Shown: positions 36,411 through 49,132, counted from the stretch's first letter. The stretch: DNA of 64,000 nucleotides from Takakia lepidozioides (GCA_030704615.1 CM060731.1:24180001-24244000); one strand, 5' to 3'. Notes: a model not told the origin generated them from the sequence alone. Program-made: numbers and translations.

Positions 36411-37740
36411 CATACACGGCGCTGCACGGCACTCACATTTTCCGAAATGGATTCAAGCCTAACGTTTTGATGCACAACACCCTTGTCAACATGTATGTAA
36501 GTGCATGAGCATCGTGGATGCTCCTGACCAAGTGTTCAGTAGAATGCCTCAGCGATCTTCGATCAGGTGGAATATAATGTTGGCAGGATTTACCAAGCAT
36601 GGGTGTGGTAGGAATGCTTTGGAGACCTATGAGCAAATGATACGCTAAGGGGTGAAGCCCAACCACATTGCGTTTGTTTGTGTTTGCAATGCGTGTGCAA
36701 GCTTGAGAGCCCTGGAAAAGGGGAAAGAGGTCCATGGTGACATCGTCAACGCTGGAATTGTACCAGATGTCATTTTGAACACTGCCCTGGTGGACATGTA
36801 TGCCAAACAGTGTTTTTTTCTTCAAATTTTGAAAAGAACAGGACTGGCTACTTAGTTTTGCAGGAAATAGCCATATTTTCTGCTCATCCACTGAAATTTG
36901 GACAGAATCATCCTCCTCTGTACTTTCATCCATGTATATCATCCATATTAGGCGAATTCATTTGAGATTTATATTTGTTTTTGAGAATTTTGGCGATTTC
37001 ATCCATGAGAAAACAGGGAATTTACGACAGAATATTCGATTTTGATTTTTGAGGTCAAGAAAGTGCAAAAAATTTCCGGAAATAAAAACACTGATGCCAA
37101 ATGTGGGTGCATTAAGGATGCGAAAGGAGTTTTCAACACTATGGCTGAACGAGATGTGGTGTCATGGAACACAATGCTTGCAGGGTATACACAGTAGGGA
37201 CATGGTATGGAGGCTTTGGAGACCTATGATCAAATGATGGGGGAAGGGTGAAGCCCGACCACATCATGTTTGTGTGTATTTGCAATGCGTGTGCAAGCCT
37301 GGCAGCTCTGGAAAAGGGCAAAGAGGTCCATGGTGACATTGTCAGAGCTACAATTGTACCAAATGTCATTCTGAACAATACCCTCGTGGACATGTATGAA
37401 GGGAGTGTGGTAGTGTGGATCAACATCCAAAACCAGATAAGTCGTCCCAGCAAGGCAAGGATGTATGCATAATTTGTGCAAAGCATGGATAGCTGAATGA
37501 GCAGAAATAGAGTTTGGGTCTGGAATGAATACTTTTCTGACCCCAATGCTTGTGGTGTGCTTGTGCAAGTCTGACAGCCCTGGAAAAGGGCAAAGAGGTC
37601 TATGGTGACATCATCAAAGCCGGAATTGTACTTGGTGGGCATGTATGCCAAATGTGGTAGCATTGAGGATGCAAAGGGAGTAGTTGACAATATGGCTGAC
37701 GAGGTATGGTGTCGTGGAGGGTGATGATCGCAGGATATGA
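36411..37740 (+). pseudogene. PPR gene remnants, interrupted by a hAT-type insert
   Basis: The plus strand holds recognisable PPR pieces: CNACASLRALEKGKEVHGDI and LNTALVDMYAK (36652-36807); then, after the insert at 36808-37093, a KCG-type piece, AERDVVSWNTMLAGYT and LETYDQMM (37100-37240). A second similar module, FVCICNACASLAALEKGKEV, follows (37248-37400), and a third partial one lies at 37560-37735. Stops and frame changes occur throughout. All pieces are close to modules of the intact gene at 4952-7312. The E, E+ and DYW regions are absent here. Confidence 0.75.
36808..37093. mobile_element. hAT-type miniature element in a PPR pseudogene, 8-bp TSD
   Basis: The 286-bp insert starts CAGTGTTTTT and ends AAAAACACTG, a 10-bp perfect terminal inverted repeat of the hAT type (CAGxG). 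It is flanked by the 8-bp direct repeat ATGCCAAA at 36800-36807 and 37094-37101. Removing the insert and one ATGCCAAA restores the reading of the PPR module across the junction, which confirms both boundaries. It has no coding capacity. Confidence 0.88.
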
Positions 37741-40078
37741 AGCTGCATGCCTTCTGTTTGATTTTCTTATGTGTGTTTGCTACTTTTAATGTTGAGTGCT
37801 TGTTTCCCGTGTGTTCCTCAAAGCAGTGTTCTAACAATGTGGTCCCGTGCCATTGTATGCATGGAGTAGCGGTTTCTCTTTGTACTGAGTTGCAATGTCT
37901 GTATTTCGCAGTTATGTGTGCTCTGAGTGGATGTGTAACTGATTGCCTGTATTTGATATACTGATGTTTCGGTGTGGTTACGTTTTTTCCATGGTGCTTA
38001 TGGTTGTAGAGCAAACACAGTACCGTCATACCAGTCTAGAATATATATTACTGCATGTATGTTCTTCTAAGGATAGTGGTAGGAGTTTCAGTACAATGAC
38101 AGACATCTCGCTTCAAGGTTAGAATGTGTTAGTGGGAGACAAAGTAGGCTGTTGAAATCAGACCTCATCAGTGTAGTTGATTTCACTGCACTTAATGTAC
38201 CCCACTTGTATGCCTTGCCTTAATGTCTTCAGTGGCCTTCCTACTTGATGGGCAATGTCTTTATAAATGTGGAAACAGTGACGCTAGGTGGGCACTGACT
38301 CTCGGTTGCCTTTGTGCAGGAAGTCGTATTGAAAATTCAAAGCAATCCACAACTTGTACCTCTTTACTTAACAGGTTTCCATTTGCAAATTGAATTGTGT
38401 TGCAAGAGGGATAAATGATGCAGTATATGGATCAGAGTCTGGTTGTGCCAATCATAAGGGTTTTGTGTGATATTAAACTCTCCTGGAGGTCATGTACTTA
38501 TTACCCAGCAATATGTCTTTACCTGAATTTGTCAAACTGCTCTATGCACCTGATGACAAACTGGTTACAAAGAATTGTTGTTCTGACATTGAGAAAAAGA
38601 ATGTTATTGTAGACGAAAAGAAACGTTGACACCGATCGCGTATATGATGCAAATTATCTCAAATGATACCAGATTGCTCTTGTATGTAATGGCAGTGCAT
38701 AAACCAGTCCAATACTGGTTTCAACCTTAAACAATATTGGAATGTTATAGTCGTTCACTTATATAATTGTCGAACAGTACTTCCAAAAGTGATATGCCCA
38801 AATGTGTTCATACACATTTGTTCAATGTCCCTCCCTGTCACACCTGAGAAGCGTGTATCATCGCACCATGCTTTTGAAACCTCATCTGTATGCATGTGAT
38901 ATTGGCAGGAACATGAACACAACTTAGCAGGAAGTATATGAGACACTCAAGATCTCTTCCAATGTCAAGAGCTGAAACCCTGGACACATTTCACTATTTC
39001 TGATCCCGTGTTTTCTCAATTTCATGGCTGTTGCAATCCACTGTCATGTTGTCATAAACAATGGCTCCAATGAGACAGTAGGACAAACGTCCCATTGGAC
39101 ATCATCAATATTGCTATATGTGAAATCAAGCTCTTACAAACAAGGGCATATCTTTGCATAACCATGACAGGTCGAGTTGCGAGATAAGGCCACAAGCTTC
39201 CATCTTGAGGCTCAGAAGACCCTTGCAGGTTGATGCGATTGCTACCGAACTATCTGAGTGTTCTATTTGTGAGGTCACGGCAGCAAGTGAGATCCAGTTT
39301 GTGCAGACCTATGCAGCCCACCATAAGACCTGTGTTGCCAGTGTCTGTTCTGCCACGACACTTGCTCACACTTGCTCTTTCAATGCGTTAAAACCTTTGC
39401 CTATGAACTCAAGGCCAAGCCCAGAAATGTCATAGTCATCCAGCTATGTTTGGCCTTTGGAGGCCATGGAGACAGTCAGGAAACAAGTTTCTAGAAGCGC
39501 CTAAGGTGGCTACATGGAACATACCACACGACCTTCGTTGAGTTCTGGATCCACTGTTCAGACGTTTCCTTTGGATATTTTTGAAATGTTGCCTCAACCC
39601 TGAGGGCAAGTGATAAAAGCTCGGCCGGCGAGAGCAACAGTGCTGCAAGAAAAAAGACAATATGTATAGTGAACCCTAAAGACAAAATGAGGAAGGACTT
39701 CTAAGAGAATCTCAAGAGAAGGCCAATAACAGGGAAATGATAACAATGAGAACTCTAAATGCGCACATTGGGAAGGCTACTTCATGGTGTGCAGCAGAAA
39801 GAAAACACGAGGGGGACAACAGGAGCAAAGAGAACTACGGTGGTGACACCAACCTGTGAAAGCACTTTGATGGAGGGAACGTCTGATTTGTTTCTCGAGA
39901 TTGTCCTCTGTAGTTTACAGACTGTGGGCGATGAAGATGACTGAACCGTTCAAGCGACATGAATACTGAAGCAAAACGTCTCTATGCGAAGCGTCCTCTT
40001 CCGCCTGTGTGTACGCACTGGCGAGAACACAATTTTGGAGACAGAGAATGAGGGGACGAAGATGCTGGGGACAGGTGA
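37741..40078. other. Intergenic, no gene recognised
   Basis: Frames at 39154-39435 (plus) and 39491-39685 (minus) are short. The minus one starts with a hydrophobic stretch (FTIHIVFFLAALLLSPAELL) that could be a signal peptide, but there is no supporting homology or splice pattern. Confidence 0.3.
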
Positions 40079-40480
40079 CACTACAACAGATGAGCATTTT
40101 TATGACTACAAATATGACTATTTTTTCAGTCCTATATGCGTTCATGACTACATGACTCTGAAGTGAAAAAAACGGCGTGATAGCGACTAGTCTTTAGGAC
40201 TGCGTTTTGCAAGTCATAGCTGTGACTGCGTGCGTGGCACCTGGAGTCATGCAAAGGAGAGTGATGTAGTCACAATTTTATGATTTACATATTACTAACT
40301 ATATGACTACATTGTCTGCTGAGCGTTGCCTACATGAAGAGGCTTCAGTGGAACACGTGCACCACTACGCAAGCGACACGTCACGCATTCGTGAGCGGAT
40401 CATATGACTATATGTCTGCAGAGCGATGCCTACATGGAGAGGCGCCGGATGGACAGTGCGCCACTGTGGATTTAACACGT
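40079..40480 (+). mobile_element. CACTA-type element end with GACTAC-like subterminal repeats
   Basis: It begins CACTACAACAGATGAGCATT, which fits the plant CACTA terminal consensus (CACTACAAGAA) and resembles the end at 51429. The words ATGACTAC, TATGACTA and AGTCATAG recur over the next 400 bases, as expected for subterminal transposase-binding repeats. No matching TAGTG end was found, so the right boundary is an estimate. No transposase is present. Confidence 0.45.
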
Positions 40481-40789
40481 CATTTTTGAATTATTTTTTA
40501 ATAATATTTTTAATTTTAGTAAATCAAATTATAAATTATAAAATTTAGATTATTAATTGATTTAAATTCTTCATTATATTTTTGGGAAAATATAATGGAA
40601 GGCCAACGGGGCTTGTACAAGTCTTATAAATCAATATTACAAAATTCCAAATTGGACAAGCATCCCCATGGATGCCTCAAACTCTAATGCGGAGCAAAAA
40701 TTAAGCAAACCGACACAAGGGCAGAAGTCTTTTAGTACTACTATAGTTCTGGTATATTACAATGAAGGACTCTATTTGCAACTATCGAA

Positions 40790-40935
40790 TGCAATATTCC
40801 TTACAATTGCATTTGGCCAACAACTCCGAAACAAACTTGGTGGCAGTGTGGCAGTCACCACACACCCGAAGATTCTTCACAAGATGGAGAGACATCCCTG
40901 CAGCTCATCAGCCCAAAACCTCAATTGTCCCACCA
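40790..40935 (-). pseudogene. DYW-domain fragment of a PPR gene
   Basis: The minus strand contains LRVCGDCHTATKFVSELLAK. It matches the second half of the deaminase signature of the intact PPR gene (LRVCGDCHTATKFISKIVGR, encoded near 5050-5090) and is followed by unrelated sequence and a stop. It is a short decayed fragment. Neighbouring plus-strand text (CAATTGTCCCACCATTGACT...) is repeated at about 41376. Confidence 0.6.
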
Positions 40936-41699
40936 TTGACTGGGGTCAGAAAAGTTCCACAGCTTCTCCTCGTCTCTGTTACCTGTTTTTTGATACTTTC
41001 TTGTTGTCACGTTGGCAATTTTATGTCAAAGTCACTCCAAACTATCAAAGGTTCACTCAACCAGCTAATTTGCAGAATTCATAATGAAAATTGAGGGTCG
41101 ATTCTGATAAGAGGGAAAAACGGGGTGAAATGTGTTGAAGAATGTGCATTGATTAACAGTGCCTGATTTGATCAATTGTGTCGTTGCTGCTGCGGCTTCT
41201 AATTGACCATCTATCCATGCACAAATCATGCATACATCCTCGCCTTACTGCTAGCAGCTGACAATGATAGCCTAGAATTGTTCCAGCAAACACCCCGACC
41301 CTACTTATCACACTAGTTCATATGCTCAATTGCATCTGCTACTCTCTATAATCCAACAGGCGTTCACGTTCTTGCCTCGATTGTCCCACCATTGACTGGG
41401 TTAGAAAAGTATTCATTCCACAGCTTTTCCTCGTCATTTGCCCCTAGGTAAGTGAAGATGTAGTATGGGGGGGAGCGTCAAGTAGAGAGAGAGCGTCGTG
41501 GATGGACATGAGCTCAGAATGGTGGCAGGGCCAGGGAGCCGGAGGGAAATACTCCGACCGTTGCCGGTGTGATAAATTCCATATCCTACATTAGGTTTGG
41601 TGAGGGATCCATCAGTGTAGTGTGAGTTTGTCGGGGGATACTTGAGGGTGGTGTTTTGTTGATATATGGAGGGGATTGGGGGAAGGGGGGTTGCTGGTA

Positions 41700-42790
41700 T
41701 TACTTGGGGGGGGCGCGGTTATGCCATGCCCAGGCTTTGTTTGTTTTGACCCGGGGAAATGTGGTGGCTACGTGGGTGTGGAGGGGTGTAGCTGGGTAAT
41801 TGATGGTGACCTTCATTTTATGAGTTATGGTTAGCAACTGGTCTAGCTGGTGGAAAAAAGGTGTCGGTATGTTTGTATGAAGGGGGTTTTGGACATGTAG
41901 AATCAGAGTTATGGTAGGTTCTTTCCTCTTGAGATACTTGGGAAGAGGGGGGGTATGAGCGTACTTAAGCTGATTTGGGTCAATTGTGGCGAGTAGATTG
42001 ACCCCTTCCGGGAGTCGTAGGAGAGGGTGGGGGGTGCTAGGTGTATTTTGCTGTGTGAGGATGAGGATTGTGGAGGCAAGAAGAGAGGAGTGTGCTGCGA
42101 ATCTTGCCCATTGGAGAGCTTCATAAGCAAGAGGGCCAGAGGGGGGGTGGGCAAAGCCTTTACCCTCCCAGGTATGTTGGGTAGCATTACCGGTAGCTCC
42201 AAAGAGACAATCCCTGTGGTGCGGGCTGGAAAATGTGTGCAAGTCCATAGGACATGTCAGTGGATTGGAATAATATGAGTGAGTAAGCTCGAATGTATGG
42301 ATAAGCAAGGCGAGAATATCTTGGGGTATGGCATGGTGTGCGCATGCCATTTCTAGTCGGGTGAGGGATCGTGGCTTCTTGGGGGGGGTGTCTTTGAGGT
42401 AGCAGTCTACGAGCCAATATAATTCGGTCGCGAAGTCTTGTTTTGGGGGTTGTAAAGATTGTGGGTATGAGTTTGCAACATAATACTTCTCCCACAACCA
42501 TGTTAATCTGTTATTAGGAATGAGTCCAATGAAGCGGCCGTGTTGAGCGTAAATATTGGAAAGGGTTTAGGCATATGAGATAATCAGGGGGCTGGAACCG
42601 ACGCCATAGCAGTCTGTAGGGAGTTGGGTAAGAGCATTAGGAGAACTGGACCATAGGTTAAAGCGGCGGTTGAGGTGTTGGAGTTTGTGAGCTAGGATAG
42701 CTAGGTCGTCAGCGTATGCGGCAGCAAAGATTTCACTAGGGGGAGGTTTTATAATGATAGCTGAGATTGCCGCGTTCTAACCATCTTAGT
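41700..42790 (-). pseudogene. Same repeat family, copy 3, preceded by a YADD reverse-transcriptase motif
   Basis: Minus strand: AAAYADDLAILAHKLQHLNR (YADD at 42716-42705) resembles the catalytic motif C region of non-LTR reverse transcriptases. About 60 residues later, after one stop, comes NIYAQHGRFIGLIPNNRLTW LWEKYY, then an uninterrupted 265-codon frame. That frame has TFELTHSYYSNPLTC, HHRDCLFGATGNATQ, GKGFAHPPSGPLAYEALQWA and ILILTQ, and about 90 further residues ending at 41700. This is the longest copy of the C-terminal domain. The upstream polymerase is otherwise not preserved beyond about 42790. The domain has the general order of phage-type DNA adenine methylases (a small aromatic motif, FGA, W, xPPx, then a helix), but the catalytic (D/N)PP(Y/F/W) appears as HPPS, so I do not assign activity. 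Confidence 0.55.
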
Positions 42791-43037
42791 AGTGGTTCTA
42801 ATTTGGGTTTTTGGGTCTTTGGCTCTTAGGGTTTTACGGGTTACATAGTTTAGTTTAGGGTTAGTTATAATATAGTTAGTTTAGGATTAGCTGCAATATA
42901 GTTTTGTTTTTAGGGTTTTGTTTTTTTGTGGGATGGGGACATATGGCTTTACGTTTGTAGGGTTTTCTTTTTCAAGTTTTTCCAAGGGTTGGGAGTGTAA
43001 CTCTTCCGGAGGTTATAGTGGGTCACAATACGGTACT

Positions 43038-44833
43038 CTACCTCTCTCTCGTGCTAGGTCATGCCGCGTGTTTATCGACGTGTCACGCTTGAGGATTCGT
43101 TGCCGGCTGTGCCACACCCACCTGCTGAGGGCGAGACAGCACGTTCGCCTCGTCTACGAGTTAGGCGGCATCGCCATGTCCGCACAGCTTTGCCCCCACG
43201 GCCACCACCTCGAGGTCGTAGGCCGCCGAGTCCAGAGGCTCGAGCCCCGGGGAGACCCCGCCGGGACCGCCTCTTCAAGATTGAGTGTTGGTGCAATTGG
43301 TGTTGGGCATGACTACCGGTTGGGAGGACCACACCGATGATGCGGCGACCCCAGGTTGTGCAAAAACATTACACCAAGTACGAGATTGCTGATGCAGCAA
43401 AGGTAAGTCGTCCATATATCTTCTCACGTACTCCTCAATTAAGAGTACTATATCTAATGAAACCTCGTGTTTGTGAATTGAGTATTGATGCATTTCATAT
43501 CATGCATCTTGCAGCCCCGTCTTGATGTCCAAGCTCGCAATTTTTTTGCTGAAAAGACATACCGATGCGAATTTCTTCCTTCTTACGAGCCCCACCCTAT
43601 TCCGGATGTGAACATTTTTTTCTCGCAACATGACGTAGATGCAGTTTGTGAGGTAGCGGGGTACGATGCGTGTTTTTCTATTTTTGGGCACCGGGCTAGG
43701 TGCTTGCCACCTACGCACACACATTCGTCATCCTCGACATCGGCACCCCCATCATCACCATCATCCGCATCGTCCGTTCCTCCTATTGTAGATTGTTTTT
43801 CCTCATCACCATTGCCATCCGAGGTCCCTCATACCGACCGGCTACGTGTCCCTTCCTCTCCATTGCCGAGACCGCAGCCGCCACCGAATCCAAGTTCGAC
43901 ATCCTCGACATTGGCACCCCCATCATCACCATCATCCACATCGTCCGTTCCTCCTATTGTACATGTTCTTTCCTCATTACCATCGCCATCCCGGCCATCT
44001 CGGCCAGTACTACCTCCACAAGATCCCTCATACCAACCTACATGTCCCTTCCCCTCCACTGCCGAGACCACAGCCGCCACCGAGTCCGTATCAGGGTCCT
44101 CCGGCAGAACCCGGATGGATCCCACCACCTTTGGGGACTGTGTATGACTGGGACCGATGGATCACTAGGTTCCCACTCCGGGAGAAGGGCCCCCGAAGTG
44201 ATGGACGGGCGCCGCCCCCTAGGAGAGGTGGACCGAATGATTCGCACGGTTGGTCCGCGCCTTCGCCGGCCTGATGACGGCACCATACGTCATCGTGGTG
44301 CTAGGGAGCTATTCACGATGGGAGTCCAACCCCATTTCTACCAATGTCTTGTGCCTTGTCCAGTTCCGATTCCCGAGGGTGAGCCCTTTTTTTTGGACCC
44401 TGGTATGGGTCGCAGACTTTTTTTTATGGAGGATGTAGTTTTGGAGGGAGGAGAGGATTCTGTGGATTTGTTCCCCTATTTTGGGCTGAGGTACACCCAC
44501 CGGAAGTGGCAATTATTGCAGACACACGGCCTTGGGTCCTTGATCCATCCTTACATCCTTGTTGTGAACGACAATGATGTAAGGTCGAGAAATTTGGGCC
44601 GCAAAGCCCATATTTATTGTGACGGAAACCCCGATGTATACGGCAACATGGCTGGGCTCATCAACAGTTCAGTTACCTTACCGCCGGGCCACACTGCCAA
44701 CGTGTTTTGGGATGAGCGCCATGACGGGGATAGTAGATTGGACCCTAACATCACCACTTTTGTGATGACATGTGCAAGGAGGACTATCAGGGCTGGAGAG
44801 GAGTTGTTTGCAGAGTATGACTTTAGGCGTTAG
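43038..44833 (+). pseudogene. SET-domain gene remnant beside a CACTA transposase
   Basis: The first coding stretch (from ATG 43061, with one TGA at 43310) ends at a GTAAGT donor at 43402. The acceptor at 43514 leads to PRLDVQARNFFAEKTYRCEF and a proline/serine-rich region. Frame changes inside the low-complexity region (43730-44260) carry the reading through three frames. The C-terminal 180 codons include HIYCDGNPDVYGNMAGLINS S, NVFWDER and FVMTCARRTIRAGEELFAEY DF. The pairing of a GLINSS (for the usual xINHSC) with GEELxxxYDF is the SET-domain methyltransferase core. SET proteins methylate lysines on histones and other proteins. The histidine and cysteine of NHSC are replaced, so activity is doubtful. 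It lies 316 bases upstream of, and on the same strand as, the transposase. Confidence 0.55.
43731..44095. repeat. Tandem duplication inside the SET gene, offset about 171-199 bp
   Basis: TCCTCGACATCGGCACCCCC at 43731 recurs (one mismatch) at 43902. CATACCGACCGGCTACGTGT near 43830 recurs as a variant near 44029. The change in offset between the two matches (171 against 199) shows an indel, which contributes to the frame shifts. Confidence 0.75.
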
Positions 44834-45148
44834 CCGACTTTCATCATGTGTAGATGGACGTAGGAAGACATTTTGTACATTGAGGTGGCTTCCTCCACCG
44901 TGTATATATATATATAGGCATTGATGTGTATTTGGATGCAGTTTTTCATGCTATATTCAAGGGAGTTTGGACGTTATATGTGAATTTGGGTATTTTGAAT
45001 TGTATAGTGTCTCCTTCATGTGGTAAAGCAATGTATGTATTTCCCTCGTGTGTATAATGTGTACTTTGGGTTTTATCCTGTATGATAATGAACAACGCCA
45101 TGTATGGAAACTGATAATGACATGGTTGTTTTTGGCATCTTAGGATGC

Positions 45149-48100
45149 CGGCCACAACCCCACGACGTTAATTCATGAAGTTCATGATCTTGTCATGAAC
45201 CGGGATTTTGTTCCTTCGGAGGGGGGTGCGTATCAAAGGGACCCAACCCCGTCTGAAATGGCGGTCTCCGATGATGAGGACAACAATGACAATGGAATTA
45301 TGCATGTGGCAGCAATGGAGGACCTCTTAATGCATCAGATGGTAGATGAGGACACAGACTCTTTGAATGACATAGAAAAGAAGCCAAAACTCCCCTATAC
45401 GAAGGGGCCAAAGTGAGTAGACTTTCAACCATCTTGTTATTACTGAATTTGCAAATCCGTTTTGGCATAAGCAATGTGGGTATGTCTGCCATAATGCGGA
45501 CTATTGCGGACTACATCCTTGCCCCACATTTGAAGCCGAGAATGCCACGATCAAGAAAAGAGGCAAGATCAGCCTTGGATGCTGTGGGGATGGGCTATAA
45601 GATTTTTCATGCATGTCCATGTGATAAAACCCTGTACTACTGAGAGGATGCGAAACTCACAAAGTGTCCAAAGTGCAACAAAGACCGATATCGGGATGAT
45701 GTTCAAGGGAAGAAAGCCCCGCGCAAGGTATACCTGCGCCACAAATACACTTGTATATTGCATTCTACCTTTTTGCAACCGCTACAAGATGTAAGGTTTT
45801 ACTTAGAGATATGAATGACACTGATTATGATATGGGGCCGACATGGGGATGGTGCCAGAAAATGCATTACTTTCCAATCATCCCGCGACTGCAGACACAT
45901 TACCGAAGCCCCTCATTGGCACAACTGATGAGATGGCACGCCTCGCATCGGAGCCCCCCGGGAAAGGTGTGCGGGCCACAAGATTCACAAGCATGGAGGC
46001 ATACTGAAGAGATGTGGCCTTTTCTCTTGGAGGACCCACGACATGTCCGCCTCGGCTTCTCCTCGGATGGGGTCAACCCATACTCTGTCCAGTCATGTAG
46101 TCATTCCACTTGGCCGATGACCATGGTGAATTACAACATCCCTCCGTATCTTTCAATAAAAAAAAGACCATATCATGTTGGCTGCCATTGTACCGGGTGA
46201 GTGTTCCCATTTCATGCTTATTATTTCTTTGGATTTTACATTAATCTTCTTCTCTTTGGCGCAATTCCGATGGAAGATTGATGAGTGACGTAATCATGTA
46301 GTAAGATGTGTCATTCATTATGAAGTATAATTAGCATGGTGGAGCATTGAAACAATTAATGGTGTGAATGTCTCATAGGGAAAAAACAAGTGAAAGACAT
46401 GGACACGTACTTGCGACCTCTAGTTGATGAACTGAATGAGTTATGGAGGGGGGTCCCGGCATTGGATGCTTCACTTGACCCTATGGCCGGACAATCTTTT
46501 CAGATGAGAGGCATCTTGCTTTGGACAATGCATGATTATCCAGGTATATTATGTTCCCCATGAGAAACCCGCGTACATTTACCTGTCAAGGGATTATTGA
46601 TGAGGATTGGGATTGATTGAAGTAGCGGCGACAGTCTTCTGCACCGTAGTGGGGTAGATGCACATGGAAACTTTTTGTCTTTCCTAATGTGGCGGAATGT
46701 CTACAGGACTTACTGTTTGCTCGGGGTTGAGCACTAAAGGGTACCACGCATGCCTGCATTGTGGTGATGAACTTGATGCACAAAGCTCCAGCAATCTTCA
46801 CAAGATGGTGTATCCCAACTACCGCAAGTTTCTTCCTATGAGCCATCATTGGAGAAGAAGAGACAAACACTTGTTTGATGGCAAAGTGGAGTTACGTCCC
46901 CCACCTGTGACACCATCCAGGCACTTTTGGGAAGACTGATGGAAGGAGGCCCATCCGGAGGGGTCCGGTGAAGTGGAGGTCCCCGGCATGAACCGGCTTT
47001 CAATCTTCTACGAGTTGTCATATTGGGCGGTACATATTCCACAAAAACACCATCAATATTGTTATGCATGCATGTGATATTGCATGTTTTGTATGATTTC
47101 CATTGTTACTTTCACGACAAAATAGACGTGTAAGAATTTGTGGGTGGGGATATGTGTAGGACCTGAAGATTCGTCATCTTCTAGATTCCATGCATATTGA
47201 GAAGAATGTTTGCTCGTCCCTTTTTCGTGTTCTTCATGGCACGCTGGCAATGAAGGGAGTGGCTGCGAAAGGAGATTCTCTCGGTGTTAGAAAGGAACTT
47301 GAGGAGCAGGGTCGCATGCCCCATCTATGGGCCGAAGAAAATGGTGTGGACCCAAAGGGTGTTGTACGGTGGAAGTATAGGCGTGCACCTTGGCAATGGA
47401 CAAAGGAGGAATACAAGAAAGTGATAGCCACCATAGGAGCTTTCCGAACACCAACTGGTTATGGGTCATCCCTCTATATGAAGTTCAACGAAGACGGGGT
47501 CCATGGTTTGAAGTCTCATGACTACCACAATCTATTGCAAGACATCTTGCCCATTGCAGTACGTGGGACATTGACTCCCGAGGTTCGCGAAACAGTCTAT
47601 AGATTGGGAGCATTGTTCCGGTGGATTTGCTCCAAAGAGCTGGAGGAAGCGGACTTTCCACGCATGAAGAAGGAGGCGGCGGTGGTCATGTGTATGTTGG
47701 AGATGCACCTTCCTCCCTCCTTCTTTGACATCCAAGTGCACTTGGTAGTGCACTTAGTGGAAGAGGCTTCGATTGCCGGCCCCATTCATTCTCGGTGGAT
47801 GTACTACCTTGAGCGATACATGAAGACTTTGAAAGCACATGTAAGACAAATGGCACACCCGGAGAGTAGCATGGCGGAGGGGTATACATTGCAAGAGGCT
47901 ATGTTCTACTGCATGGAGTACTTGGCAAGGGTGGATAAGGAAGCCCCTCCAATGTGGAAGGAAGATGAGGATGTACGAACCAATGACATCGTTTTGCCCA
48001 AAAATTCAAAGAGGGTAAAATTACCCATCATGGTGATTAACCAAGCGCATGAGTTCATACTGAAGAACACCCCATCCATACATGAGTGGGAGGCAAGATA

Positions 48101-49132
48101 CAATAACCTTGTTCAGCAACAACATGAGGAGACGGTTGCGTGGAGGCGGAACCATGCAAGGGCGATTACACGCGCTCCGCGAGCAAGGGGCCGGCGTAGG
48201 GAATGTGCCTTCACAAGAATTGCCCATGGAATTGCAGCCTCTAAGTTCATTCCGCCATTGGCTTCGGACTGAAGTAGAGGATAGCATTGAGAAAGGTGAG
48301 GTGGTTTCAGATTTGGTGCAAGACATTGCAAGGGGCCCCTCTCAATTTGCGACCTCATACACGGCGGTTTGGGTTCATGGTCGTCATTTCCGCATTCGTG
48401 CTCTTGACATGAAGCGCAAAACAACGTTTGATTCTGGCTTGTGTGCCTCATATTGGCAAGACTTCGTGTGGGGCAGGGGAGATACATGACCTACCATAAG
48501 CACACTCAACTACTTTGGAGAGCTTGAGAACATACTCCAACTTCAGTATACAAGGCACCAGCCTCTTATCTTCAAGGCAAGGTGATTCTAGCCACATCTT
48601 GTGGGGCCATCCGCAACAATAGTGGAAGACGAATGTGGTTTCATGCGCGTTAATACAGATAGGCTCGAGTCTACTCATCGTCCCTCCAATGAGCCTTTTT
48701 CATGGCCTTCGGACATGGAGCAAGTTTTCTTCTTCGGATCAGGAAATTGGAAGGTAGTTGTGCATGCTCAGCCAAGAGGAAGACATATCTATCATGGTCG
48801 GGGATCTACATGGGGCGAGGCAGATGCGGAGGAGGAAGAGACTGGTCATGATGACGCTGATGTTGGCCGAGGTTGGATAGAGGGGGTACAAGAGAATGAT
48901 GACGCCCCGGACAATGCATCCCGGACCCTATACGATGAGGCTCCATCAGATGCGGATGTTGGAGAAGAAGATGAAGACATGGTAATTGAAACCGAGGTGG
49001 AAGATGATTCAGATGTGCCTTTCGGTGACCAGGCCATTTATGACAATGACTCTAATGAGCAAGAAGACTTGCAGCTTGATGAGGACAAAGAAGCTCCGGA
49101 TGATGATTTTCAAGTTGATTAGACACGTAATC
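45149..49132 (+). pseudogene. CACTA (En/Spm) transposase, TNP2 type with DUF4218 and DUF4216
   Basis: Pieces follow the order of plant TNP2 proteins: an N-terminal acidic part (45195-45414); a CPCDKTLYY / CPKCNKDRY zinc region (45600-45700); the Transposase_21 core with LMRWHASHR, RLGFSSDGVNPYSV and NYNIPPYLSIKK (45890-46170); DTYLRPLVDELNELW (46400-46450); LLWTMHDYPGYGGMSTGL-like text, and GYHACLHCGDE (46510-46770); MHIEKNVCSSLFRVLHGTL (from 47190). A long open segment 47190-48272 carries DUF4218 (LLQDILPIAVRGTL, HLVVHLVEEASIAGPI, RYMKTLKAHVRQ). A DUF4216-like part (GNWKVVVHAQPRGRHIYHGR) and an acidic tail end at 49120. Stops (for example 45641, 45811) and frame changes in the 5' half indicate decay, although several breaks could be introns. 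Confidence 0.8.

Noticed and set aside
37139-38029. Long minus-strand open frame of 296 codons
   Set aside because: It is the antisense of PPR-derived plus-strand sequence; many similar mirror frames occur opposite PPR modules (for example 6218-6745 and 54217-54708).
39491-39685. Small minus-strand protein with a signal-peptide-like start
   Set aside because: Only 64 codons, with no homology, no splice context and a competing frame on the same strand; not supported as a gene.
48113-48487. Minus-strand frame of 124 codons over the transposase
   Set aside because: It is the antisense of well-supported TNP2 coding sequence.
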